Source: a bacterium
Lineage (GTDB): Bacteria; Krumholzibacteriota; Krumholzibacteria; LZORAL124-64-63
NCBI GenBank assembly: GCA_003646045.1
Contig: QNDV01000078.1
Coordinates: 1 to 8,291 of the forward strand
Reading direction: 5' to 3'
DNA length: 8,291 nt
Under the pieces are notes generated by a model. The model was not told where the DNA came from. It did not search any database and was given only the letters and a program-made list of their open reading frames with translations. Of this stretch, positions 1-6,011 are shown piece after piece (the first letter of the stretch is position 1; every line of letters starts with the position of its first letter). The position numbers and the translations under genes are program-made.

Positions 1-846
1 CCCCACGCCGCCAGCGCCTTCCTGGCCCGGGAGATGGTGGGGCCGGATCGCCTGAAAGTGGTGACTACCCTGCACGGCACGGATATCACCCTGGTGGGGC
101 AGGAACCATCGTTCTTTCCCATCACCCGCTTCGTAATCAACCGGAGCGATGCGGTGACGGCCGTCTCGGGATTCTTGAAGGAGGAAACGAAGCGGGTCTT
201 TTCCTGCCAGCGTGAGATAGAGGTCATTCCCAATTTCGTGGACGCCCGGGTTTTTACGCCAGAAGCGGCCACGGTGGATCGGGATCGCTTTGCCCCGGCT
301 GGAGAACGGTTGATCATTCATGCCTCGAACTTCCGCAAAGTCAAGAACCTGCCCGCCGTATTGAATGTGTTTCATGAAGTCCAGGCTCAGGTGCCGGCGC
401 GGCTACTGTTGGTGGGCGAAGGACCGGAAATGCCCGCGGTACGGGAACAGGTGAAGCGGTTGGGGTTGACCGATGACGTGGTGTTCCTGGGCCATCTGGA
501 CGAATTGCAGACGGTGCTGCCGGTGGCGGATGTGCTGCTTCTGCCCTCGCTGCACGAGTCCTTCGGTTTGGTGGCCCTGGAAGCCATGGCCTGCGGCGTG
601 GTTCCGGTGGTGACGGACAATGGAGGCGCGGGAGAATTCGTCCAGGACGGTATCAACGGTTTCCTGCGGGACCCCCTGGACACGGCGGGCATGACGGCGG
701 CGGTATTACAGGTGCTCCAGGACGAATCCCTGCGGCAACAGATGGTGGAGGAGGCGCGACGGGATGCCGCAGCCGATTTCGGGGCCCCCTGTGTCATCAA
801 GCAGTATCTTGATCTCTATGACCGCGTGCTGGCTCCCGGCGGTTGA
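1..846 (+). CDS. bshA: BshA-type glycosyltransferase (N-acetyl-alpha-D-glucosaminyl L-malate synthase), 3' part
   Basis: This GT-B fold, GT4-family glycosyltransferase probably performs the first step of bacillithiol synthesis, moving GlcNAc from UDP-GlcNAc to L-malate in the cytoplasm. The frame is open from base 1, giving 281 visible codons. About 100 N-terminal residues should lie upstream, since BshA is usually about 375-385 residues; the first ATG in view (34) is internal. Seen directly: PHAASAFLARE at the left edge and TTLHGTDITLVG near visible residues 21-32, both BshA-like; a DAVTAVS segment; and the GT4 E-x7-E motif in ESFGLVALE (Glu186 and Glu194 of the visible part), followed by AMACGVVPVV, which fits sugar-nucleotide binding. 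The TGA stop sits inside the -35 box of the next gene's promoter. Other GT4 enzymes are the alternative, but the LHGTDIT stretch favours BshA. No bshB or bshC is visible. Confidence 0.85.
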   Translation, partial: PHAASAFLAREMVGPDRLKVVTTLHGTDITLVGQEPSFFPITRFVINRSDAVTAVSGFLKEETKRVFSCQREIEVIPNFVDARVFTPEAATVDRDRFAPAGERLIIHASNFRKVKNLPAVLNVFHEVQAQVPARLLLVGEGPEMPAVREQVKRLGLTDDVVFLGHLDELQTVLPVADVLLLPSLHESFGLVALEAMACGVVPVVTDNGGAGEFVQDGINGFLRDPLDTAGMTAAVLQVLQDESLRQQMVEEARRDAAADFGAPCVIKQYLDLYDRVLAPGG

Positions 847-870
847 CAGGGAGGCCGGGGGGGGTAGAAT
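843..870 (+). promoter_or_regulatory. Sigma70-like promoter for the Minf_1886-family gene, with a G8 tract in the spacer
   Basis: A perfect -35 hexamer TTGACA lies at 843-848 and a -10 hexamer TAGAAT (5 of 6 to TATAAT) at 865-870, separated by 16 bp. Transcription would start near 876-878, giving a leader of about 33 nt before the ATG at 910. The -35 box includes the TGA stop of bshA (844-846). The spacer contains eight consecutive Gs (857-864) directly before the -10 box. The elements are seen in the sequence; activity is inferred. Confidence 0.65.
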
Positions 871-909
871 AGTGGCGGATTCGGACCGTATCTCGCCCCG
901 GAGGTAACC

Positions 910-1287
910 ATGTCCCACGGTCTGGAGTTGTTGCGACTCGTCGAGCCTATCGCCGCACGCCACGGTACGTTCAGGTGTGAGGCCTATGTCTTCGCCCTGG
1001 AGGCCCTGGAGTTGGCCGTCAGCCAACGTGAAGAACCGGGCCACGTGTCGGGGAGCGATCTGTTGGGCAGGGTTCGCGAATTGGGTCGACAGCGTTACGG
1101 AGTAATGGCGGGTGACGTGTTCAACGCCTGGGGTGTGCGAACCACGGTGGACTTCGGGCGCATCGTCTTTCATCTTGTGGACGGCGGCCTGCTGTTGAAA
1201 CGGGAAGAGGATTCGCTGGCCGAGTTCATTGACCGTTTCAATTTCCGGGAAGCCTTTGCCTTGAAGGCCGCGTCCCCGGGAGCCTAG
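910..1287 (+). CDS. Minf_1886 family conserved protein
   Basis: This 125-residue soluble protein has no signal peptide or membrane segment. It matches my recollection of the Minf_1886 family (a conserved hypothetical family first noted in Planctomycetes and Verrucomicrobia). Recognisable blocks are FRCEAYVFALEALE (about residues 21-34), HVSGSDLL (45-52), RYGVMAGDVFNAWGVRTT (about 62-79) and DFGRIVFHLVDGGLL (about 80-94), followed by a DRFNFREAF tail. The start is well supported by GGAGGT at 900-905, four bases before the ATG. It has its own promoter at 843-870, 63 bases after bshA, and no clear terminator on either side, so read-through from bshA is possible. The biochemical function of the family is unknown to me; nothing here suggests catalytic residues. 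Family assignment is fairly sure, role is not. Confidence 0.8.
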   Translation: MSHGLELLRLVEPIAARHGTFRCEAYVFALEALELAVSQREEPGHVSGSDLLGRVRELGRQRYGVMAGDVFNAWGVRTTVDFGRIVFHLVDGGLLLKREEDSLAEFIDRFNFREAFALKAASPGA

Positions 1288-1328
1288 CACCCGGAACGAT
1301 CAGTACGCCGCCTCGCCCGGGTCCGGCG

Positions 1329-1353
1329 GGAACTTAAATCAAGCCTGTCCGTT
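1329..1353 (+). promoter_or_regulatory. Candidate ECF-sigma promoter upstream of the tol-pal operon
   Basis: GGAAC at 1329-1333 (extended GGGAACTT, 1328-1335) is followed after exactly 16 bases by CGTT at 1350-1353. GGAAC-N16/17-CGTT is a known layout for ECF-type sigma factors such as EcfG, and GGAACTT resembles the RpoE -35 element. It is the best promoter-like signal in the 208-base gap between the Minf_1886-family gene and tolQ. A start near 1360 would leave a leader of about 135-140 nt, in which I see only weak GC-rich inverted repeats. No convincing sigma70 promoter is visible in this gap. Motif seen; function inferred. Confidence 0.4.
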
Positions 1354-1484
1354 GGCGGATGGGTGCATATCTCCGGTATGGGGCCCACGCCCCGACGGGC
1401 CACGGAAGGCCCCGACCGGAACACGGCCACCGACGGAGCGCGGCCCACCCCACCGAATACCAGGTGGCACCGCCGGCTCCCAGC

Positions 1485-1492
1485 GAGGAGGA
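1485..1492 (+). promoter_or_regulatory. Ribosome binding site setting the tolQ start
   Basis: GAGGAGGA lies three bases before ATG 1496 (core AGGAGG 1486-1491, four bases before the ATG). It supports 1496 over the open but RBS-less upstream extension to 1352 and over the in-frame ATG at 1523. Confidence 0.75.
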
Positions 1493-1495
1493 CCC

Positions 1496-2221
1496 ATGTC
1501 CTGTCCTGTGATCCTGGCGACCATGGGCCCCGGCGAACTGCTGGGACTTATCCTGGACACCACCTTCTTCGGCAAAACGATCCTGCTGGTGCTCCTGGTA
1601 CTGTCTGTGATGTCCTGGGCCATATTCATCGACAAGGCCCGCACACTCAGCCGCATTCGCACCGGGCACCGGGAATTCTGGACCCGCTGCGAGGACTGGC
1701 TCGAGGGCCGTGGTCGCAAGCGGGACCTGGCCGAGTGGTGTGCCGAGAATCCCGAATTGCCCCTGTGCAACCTGTTGCTGGAGACCGACGACATGCAACA
1801 GGTGCCGGCGGTGCGGCGGGCCAGTGAGCGGGTGACCTGGCTCGAGGTGGAGAACCTGGAGCGTTACCTCATACTGTTACAGACCGCCGTGACCATCTCG
1901 CCCTTCCTGGGTCTGCTGGGCACGGTGTGGGGGATCATGTCCAGCTTCTGGGATATGGCGTCCATGCAGAGTGCGAACCTGACCGTGGTGGCACCCGGCA
2001 TCGCCGAGGCCCTGATCACCACCATCGCCGGTCTGGCCACGGCCATCCCCGCGGTGATCTTCTACAACAGCCTGGTGCGCAAGATCGACCTGGTGGCCAA
2101 CGAGATGGACCGACTGCGGACCGTGCTGGAGGAGGCGGCCGGTGGTGGCTCCGGCGCTGCCGCACCAGGCGGGCGTGACCACGTACGCCGACCGGATCTC
2201 CACGATGGGGAGCAGATCTGA
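1496..2221 (+). CDS. tolQ: TolQ/ExbB-family proton channel subunit
   Basis: TolQ is the pentameric inner-membrane scaffold of the Tol motor; with TolR it converts proton flow into movement of TolA. The protein has 241 residues, close to the usual 225-240. Three membrane segments are visible: about residues 27-46, 128-152 and 168-192, with a cytoplasmic loop of about 80 residues between the first two. The family blocks FLGLLGTVWGIMSSF (Thr143) and APGIAEALITTIAGLATAIP (Thr175/Thr176) are present; threonines at these places line the proton path in TolQ and ExbB. The C-terminal tail after residue 214 is Gly/Ala-rich. The gene heads the tol operon, and its TGA overlaps the tolR ATG by one base. 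Sequence alone does not cleanly separate TolQ from ExbB; tolB, pal and cpoB downstream settle it as TolQ. Confidence 0.92.
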   Translation: MSCPVILATMGPGELLGLILDTTFFGKTILLVLLVLSVMSWAIFIDKARTLSRIRTGHREFWTRCEDWLEGRGRKRDLAEWCAENPELPLCNLLLETDDMQQVPAVRRASERVTWLEVENLERYLILLQTAVTISPFLGLLGTVWGIMSSFWDMASMQSANLTVVAPGIAEALITTIAGLATAIPAVIFYNSLVRKIDLVANEMDRLRTVLEEAAGGGSGAAAPGGRDHVRRPDLHDGEQI

Positions 2222-2634
2222 TGGCGGCCCGCGGTCGTCGCTCCTTCCGCACCATGGCGGAGATCAACATCACCTCCCTGGTGGACGTGACCCTGACCCT
2301 GCTGATCATCTTCATGCTGACGGCGCCCTACATCCAGGGTGGGGTGGACGTGAACCTGCCCAAGGCCGCGACGCAGAAGACCATCGTCAAGGAAGGTCCG
2401 GTAATTTCCATCACCACCAACCGCCAGGTCTTCTTCCAGGAGCAGGCTGTCGAGCGTACCGACCTGCCGGCGCTGCTGGCCCCCTGGGAAGACCGCAAGG
2501 ACGAGGTGCCCATCTATCTGCGTTGTGACGAGGAAGTGCCCTACGGATTTGTACTGAGAGTCATGGCGGCCATCGAGAAGGCGGGGTTCGTCAACCTGAG
2601 CCTGGTGGCGGACCAACCCGAGAGCGGGCCGTAG
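2221..2634 (+). CDS. tolR: TolR/ExbD-family motor subunit
   Basis: TolR has one transmembrane helix carrying the protonatable aspartate of the Tol motor and a periplasmic domain that can bind peptidoglycan. The protein has 137 residues, typical for the family. After a short basic N-terminus, the helix runs from about residue 16 to 36 (INITSLVDVTLTLLIIFMLT) with the key Asp at residue 22, equivalent to Asp23 of E. coli TolR. The periplasmic part contains the usual VNLPKA block (44-49) and a C-terminal alpha/beta domain. GGGGAG at 2207-2212, inside the end of tolQ, serves as ribosome binding site; the one-base overlap (TGATG) with tolQ implies translational coupling. One base separates its stop from the tolA start. 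ExbD is the paralogous alternative; operon context favours TolR. Confidence 0.92.
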   Translation: MAARGRRSFRTMAEINITSLVDVTLTLLIIFMLTAPYIQGGVDVNLPKAATQKTIVKEGPVISITTNRQVFFQEQAVERTDLPALLAPWEDRKDEVPIYLRCDEEVPYGFVLRVMAAIEKAGFVNLSLVADQPESGP

Positions 2635-2635
2635 C

Positions 2636-3334
2636 ATGAGCCGGGGCCTGCCTTGGTCGGTAGTACTGCACGTGGCGGTCCTGGTGCTGGTCGCGTTGTT
2701 CGGCAATCAGGTCAACCGGCAGGTGGTGCAGCCCCCGCGCACCCTGAATTTTCGCATGGTGCGACCCGAGCCCGAGCGGGTGGTGACCGAGCCACCTCCA
2801 CGACAGGCCGAACCACAGCCGGAACCGAGCCGCCCCGAACCCGACCCTGTCCTGCCGCCCAAGCAGGTACCGGACAAGCAACCGGACCCCAAGCCGGAGC
2901 CGAAACCCGAACCGGTGAGGGAACCGGACCCGCCGGCTCCCGACCCCGTGCCCGACGATGACGGCGCCCGGGATCACGAGCCGGAGCCTGCCCAGGCGAC
3001 GCCGACCCTGAGTGGCCCCGCGGTGGCGGGCACCGACACCAATTTCCCGTTCGCCTGGTATCTGGCCCAGATCGAGGCCAAGATCGCCCGCAACTGGAAG
3101 CCGCGACAGTTGGGATTCGCCGAGCGGTCACGCATCAGCTGCGCGGTCCATTTTGTCATCGCCCGCAACGGTGCCGTCAGCCAGGTGACCCTGGTGCGCA
3201 ACAGCGGCGTGGGGGTCTACGACCGCGAGGCCCTGCGGGCGGTTCAGACAGCGCGCCTGATGCCACTGCCGCCCCAATACGGCGCGGCAACCCTGGGCGT
3301 GACCTTCTCCTTCAACCTGGAGCCGAGATCGTGA
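2636..3334 (+). CDS. tolA: TolA-equivalent, TonB-like energy transducer with Pro-rich linker
   Basis: This 232-residue protein should span the periplasm and pass energy from TolQ-TolR to TolB and Pal. The N-terminal membrane segment is about residues 7-23, with Ser8 and His12 in the S-x3-H pattern known from TonB and TolA helices. Residues about 43-122 form a linker dominated by Pro, Glu, Asp, Arg and Lys, with repeated PEP and PDP units. The C-terminal TonB/TolA-type domain covers about 137-229, with FPFAWYLAQIEAKIARNWKP, a VHFVIARNGAVSQVTLVRNSG block and a DREALRAV block. It is far shorter than E. coli TolA (421 residues), lacks its long Ala/Lys-rich helix, and looks more like TonB. Position between tolR and tolB gives the TolA role. 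It overlaps tolB by four bases (GTGA). The ribosome binding site is weak, so translation probably depends on tolR. Confidence 0.85.
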   Translation: MSRGLPWSVVLHVAVLVLVALFGNQVNRQVVQPPRTLNFRMVRPEPERVVTEPPPRQAEPQPEPSRPEPDPVLPPKQVPDKQPDPKPEPKPEPVREPDPPAPDPVPDDDGARDHEPEPAQATPTLSGPAVAGTDTNFPFAWYLAQIEAKIARNWKPRQLGFAERSRISCAVHFVIARNGAVSQVTLVRNSGVGVYDREALRAVQTARLMPLPPQYGAATLGVTFSFNLEPRS

Positions 3335-4620
3335 AACAGAGTTTGATTCTTCCCCTGCTGCTGGTGTTGGTGCTGCCGGCGGTCCCGGCGACAGCCCAGC
3401 GCTCCACCGAGGTCCAGCTCGGTACCACCGCCGAGGCCTGGGCCAAGACACCGATCCTGGTCAATATGCTGGACGTGCTGAGCGGCGGCATGCAGGCGGT
3501 GGAGGCGGCGGACCTGGTCCAGGAAGTGCTGGTTTCGGATCTTGGGCTGAGCGGTCTGTTCCTGCCCGCCATGCGCGATGTGGAAGGAGACACCCTCGAA
3601 TACGAATTCGCCATAGAGGGCAGCGTGGAGGGTCCCCTGCGGGACGCCGAGCTCACGGGCGAGGACGCGCCGACGGTGCTGAATCTCAACCTGGTTACCT
3701 GGCCCGGCCGACAGCTGCTGCTGAACAAGCGCTATCGGCCCTTGCCGCACCAGCAGCGCACCAGCGCACATCATTTTGCCGACCAGGTGATCGAGATGCT
3801 GGCCGGCGAGCCCGGGATCTGCCTGACGCGGGTGGTGTTCTCCCGGGGCGCGGGTGATCGGCGCGACCTGTACGTGGTGGATTACGACAGCGAGGGGTTG
3901 ATGCGCCTGACGGCCAACCGTACCCTGAATCTCTGTCCCAGCTGGTCACCCGATGGATCGCGCATCGCCTTCACCAGTTACCGCCAAAGTGGTCAACAGG
4001 GCCTTTTCGGCCTGGACACCAGCAACGGCAAGGTGGACCTGATCATCGCCGTGGACGGCCTCAACCTGGGGGCGGACTGGCATCCCAACGGTGAGGAACT
4101 ACTGGTCTCGCTGTCCCACAAGGGGGACCCGGAGATCTATCGCATCCGCCCCGATGGAACAATCATCAAGCGGCTGACCGTGTCGAGCGCCATCGAAATC
4201 AGTCCGAGTTGGTCCCCCGGGGGGCGGGATCTCGTTTTTACCAGTGACAGGACGGGTACGCCTCAGTTATATATCATCGACAGCGACGGGGCCGGACGAC
4301 GGCGTCTGACCTTTGAAGGTCGCTACAATGATTCGGCGGTGTGGTCCCCGGGCGGGGATCGGATCGCCTATGCTACGCGTGAGGGCAACTTTACGCAGAT
4401 CGTGGTAATGAAGGCCACCGGTGAAAATCGGCGTGTACTGACCGATGGACGCTGGCGTAATGCGGAGGATCCGAGTTGGGCGCGCGATGGTCGTCATCTC
4501 GTATTCGCCTCGGACCGTACGGGGGTCTTCAAGCTCTATGTCTGCGACGTACTGGAAATGACGTTTCGCCAGCTGACGTTCGGGGACGATCCGGACATCA
4601 CACCGGCCTGGTCCCGCTAG
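3331..4620 (+). CDS. tolB: TolB, periplasmic beta-propeller of the Tol-Pal system
   Basis: TolB is a periplasmic protein that binds Pal and the C-terminal domain of TolA and controls whether Pal is free to bind peptidoglycan. The protein has 429 residues, the usual size. A Sec signal peptide covers residues 1-22, with likely cleavage after ATA (Ala22). An N-terminal TolB domain follows to about residue 160, then a six-bladed propeller of PD40-type repeats; the typical signatures are PSWSPDGSRIAFTS (203-216), ADWHPNGEELLVS, PSWSPGGRDLVFTSD, AVWSPGGDRIAYAT and PSWARDGRHLVFASD. The start is GTG 3331, overlapping the tolA stop, with GGAG at 3319-3322 as ribosome binding site; this is the start that gives a complete signal peptide. 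Thirty-five bases separate it from pal. Assignment is strong from both the repeats and the operon position. Confidence 0.94.
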   Translation: MKQSLILPLLLVLVLPAVPATAQRSTEVQLGTTAEAWAKTPILVNMLDVLSGGMQAVEAADLVQEVLVSDLGLSGLFLPAMRDVEGDTLEYEFAIEGSVEGPLRDAELTGEDAPTVLNLNLVTWPGRQLLLNKRYRPLPHQQRTSAHHFADQVIEMLAGEPGICLTRVVFSRGAGDRRDLYVVDYDSEGLMRLTANRTLNLCPSWSPDGSRIAFTSYRQSGQQGLFGLDTSNGKVDLIIAVDGLNLGADWHPNGEELLVSLSHKGDPEIYRIRPDGTIIKRLTVSSAIEISPSWSPGGRDLVFTSDRTGTPQLYIIDSDGAGRRRLTFEGRYNDSAVWSPGGDRIAYATREGNFTQIVVMKATGENRRVLTDGRWRNAEDPSWARDGRHLVFASDRTGVFKLYVCDVLEMTFRQLTFGDDPDITPAWSR

Positions 4621-4641
4621 GGTCGGGTCAGGAACACCTGC

Positions 4642-4647
4642 AAGGAG
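4642..4647 (+). promoter_or_regulatory. Ribosome binding site setting the pal start
   Basis: AAGGAG lies eight bases before ATG 4656. It supports this start, which places a lipoprotein signal at the N-terminus, over the frame's open extension back into tolB at 4476. Confidence 0.75.
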
Positions 4648-4655
4648 TCGATCAC

Positions 4656-5195
4656 ATGTTCAATCGCAAGATTCTCTTCGCCCTGGCAATTATCATGATG
4701 CTGGGCCTGCTCACCGCCTGCGGCGGCAAGAAGGACGTGGAGGATGACCCGACCGCGGCAGGCGACGCCGGTGAAACCACCGAGACCCTGCCCGTGGAGC
4801 CGGTGGCCGAGCCGGAGCCCGTGCCCGAGGTGATAACCCCCGACTACGCTGCCATGGCTCCCGCCGAGTACGGTGTGGAGGATGTATTCTTCGCCTTCGA
4901 CCAGTACGAACTGGACGATGTGACCATGGGTGTGCTTTCGCGCAACGCCCGGGTCCTGCGCGAGACAGACGTCACGGTGCTGGTGAGCGGGCATTGCGAC
5001 GAGCGAGGTACCATCGAGTACAACCTGGCCCTGGGTGAGAAGCGTGCCAAGGCGGTCAAGGACTACCTGGTCAGTCTGGGTGTACCGGCGGGTCGTCTGC
5101 AGATCACTTCCTACGGCGAGAGCAAGCCCTTCGCCATGGGCAGCAGTGAAGCAGCGTGGGCCCAGAACCGCCGGGCGCACTTCGAGCGTCCGTAG
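4656..5195 (+). CDS. pal: Pal, peptidoglycan-associated outer-membrane lipoprotein
   Basis: Pal anchors the outer membrane to peptidoglycan and is the final partner of TolB. The protein has 179 residues, close to E. coli Pal (173). The signal peptide ends in a lipobox LTAC with Cys22 as lipidation site. Residues about 28-65 form an acidic Pro/Glu-rich tether. The OmpA-like domain runs from about 75 to the end, with VFFAFDQYELDD (77-88), GHCDERGTIEYNLALGEKRA (112-131; Asp115 is the expected diaminopimelate-binding aspartate) and the closing NRRAHF (171-176; Arg172/Arg173). Cys114 replaces the Ala of E. coli, but this GHCDERGT form is common outside the enterics. The gene has its own ribosome binding site after a 35-base gap, which may allow higher output than the motor genes. 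Confidence 0.95.
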   Translation: MFNRKILFALAIIMMLGLLTACGGKKDVEDDPTAAGDAGETTETLPVEPVAEPEPVPEVITPDYAAMAPAEYGVEDVFFAFDQYELDDVTMGVLSRNARVLRETDVTVLVSGHCDERGTIEYNLALGEKRAKAVKDYLVSLGVPAGRLQITSYGESKPFAMGSSEAAWAQNRRAHFERP

Positions 5196-5198
5196 GAG
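5194..5198 (+). promoter_or_regulatory. Ribosome binding site setting the GTG start of cpoB
   Basis: AGGAG overlaps the last bases of the pal stop and lies eight bases before GTG 5207. With the lipoprotein signal that follows, it supports 5207 over the frame's extension to 5156 inside pal. Confidence 0.65.
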
Positions 5199-5206
5199 CA
5201 CTTGAC

Positions 5207-5989
5207 GTGACCATTCGTCGGAAAACAACAGCCGCCGTCCTGGGGGCGGCGGCGCTCTTGAGCCTTGCCGCCGGCTGTGCGCCGCAGTTGGACCGCATCG
5301 AGGTGGCGGTGCAGCAGAACCACGACGAGATAGGCCGAATGCGTGCCGAAAATCTCCGGGTGGTGCAGGAGACCGAGGCCCTCGGTGCGCTGCTGCGCAT
5401 GGAGAGCGACGCCGGCGACGAATCGTCGGCCATGCGCCTGGCCAAGCTGAGCCAGGTCGCGGTGCGGCTGGACCAACTGCTGCAGAAGCTGGACGACAAC
5501 GCCGAGTACATGCGGGACCTGTCGGCCCGGGTGGACCTGCTGGCCACGCGTTCGGGTGTACCTACGCTGGGTGAGTACCGGCCGCCGGCCCATCCCGCCG
5601 ACGCGACTCCGTTGCCAGAGGAAGGCCGGACCATCCTCGAGGTGGCCGAGCTGGACCGCAGTCAGGGCAATGTGGAATTGGCCCGCAGCGGATTCAAGGA
5701 GTTCCTGGAAAAGTACCCAGGGGCCGAAGCGGGCGACCGGGCCCTCTACGGCCTGGGTGACCTGGACTATGGCGACGGGGACAAGGCGGCGGCGCTGGCC
5801 TGGTTCCAGCGTCTGCTCCAGGAGTACCCCGCCAGTGCCTATGCACCGGCGGCCCTATACAAGGGGCGAGCGTGTCTTCTGCACCTGGGTCGTCCGCAGG
5901 ACGCCTGGGAGATGGGCGGACGCCTGCTGGACGAGTATCCCCTGGCTCCCGAGGCTGCGCTGCTCAGGGAAGAGACGGCGGGTAATTGA
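5207..5989 (+). CDS. cpoB: CpoB/YbgF-like TPR protein, predicted lipoprotein
   Basis: CpoB (YbgF) links Tol function to peptidoglycan synthesis during division in E. coli. This 260-residue version, matching the usual 250-300, begins with GTG. Its signal peptide ends in a lipobox-like LAAGC with Cys24, so it is predicted to be membrane-anchored, whereas E. coli CpoB is soluble in the periplasm. Residues about 27-65 and 80-115 look helical and heptad-rich, consistent with the trimerising coiled coil of YbgF. A short Pro-rich hinge (about 117-137) leads to three TPR-like units (about 141-172, 178-209 and 214-246), each ending in a K/EYP or EYP motif. The stop is 22 bases before the cupin start. 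Homology is judged from architecture and from the position after pal; a more distant TPR lipoprotein (BamD/YfiO-like) is possible but less likely. Confidence 0.85.
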   Translation: MTIRRKTTAAVLGAAALLSLAAGCAPQLDRIEVAVQQNHDEIGRMRAENLRVVQETEALGALLRMESDAGDESSAMRLAKLSQVAVRLDQLLQKLDDNAEYMRDLSARVDLLATRSGVPTLGEYRPPAHPADATPLPEEGRTILEVAELDRSQGNVELARSGFKEFLEKYPGAEAGDRALYGLGDLDYGDGDKAAALAWFQRLLQEYPASAYAPAALYKGRACLLHLGRPQDAWEMGGRLLDEYPLAPEAALLREETAGN

Positions 5990-6000
5990 CCCCGCGAACC

Positions 6001-6006
6001 GGAGGA
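6001..6006 (+). promoter_or_regulatory. Ribosome binding site setting the cupin start
   Basis: GGAGGA lies five bases before ATG 6012 and decides this start; the frame is open far upstream but that part is out of frame with, and antiselected by, cpoB. Confidence 0.7.
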
Positions 6007-6011
6007 ACAGG

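Noticed and set aside
1307..1329. Possible terminator hairpin after the Minf_1886-family gene (CGCCG / CGGCG)
   Set aside because: The stem is only about 5 bp with a long loop and no T-tract; such repeats are frequent at this GC content.
1462..1477. TGGCAC resembling a sigma54 -24 element before tolQ
   Set aside because: The -12 GC element is missing at the required spacing.
1352..1495. 48-codon upstream extension of the tolQ frame
   Set aside because: It begins with TTG, has no ribosome binding site or TolQ similarity, and ATG 1496 has a strong GAGGAGGA upstream.
2062..2706. Long antisense open frames across the tol genes and others (for example 2062-2706 and 3244-3774, - strand)
   Set aside because: They mirror GC-rich codon usage of the real genes, have no recognisable domains, and lack ribosome binding sites or operon context.
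2765..2960. Short repeated CCCGAACC/GAGCCC-like units in tolA
   Set aside because: They are codons of the Pro/Glu-rich linker, not a DNA repeat array or CRISPR; unit length and spacing are irregular.
4476..4655. 60-codon upstream extension of the pal frame
   Set aside because: It lies entirely within tolB and would bury the lipoprotein signal; ATG 4656 has its own ribosome binding site.
5556..6011. 152-codon upstream extension of the cupin frame
   Set aside because: It overlaps cpoB out of frame, is rich in Arg/Trp/Pro/Ser as in GC-rich shadow frames, and has no cupin similarity.
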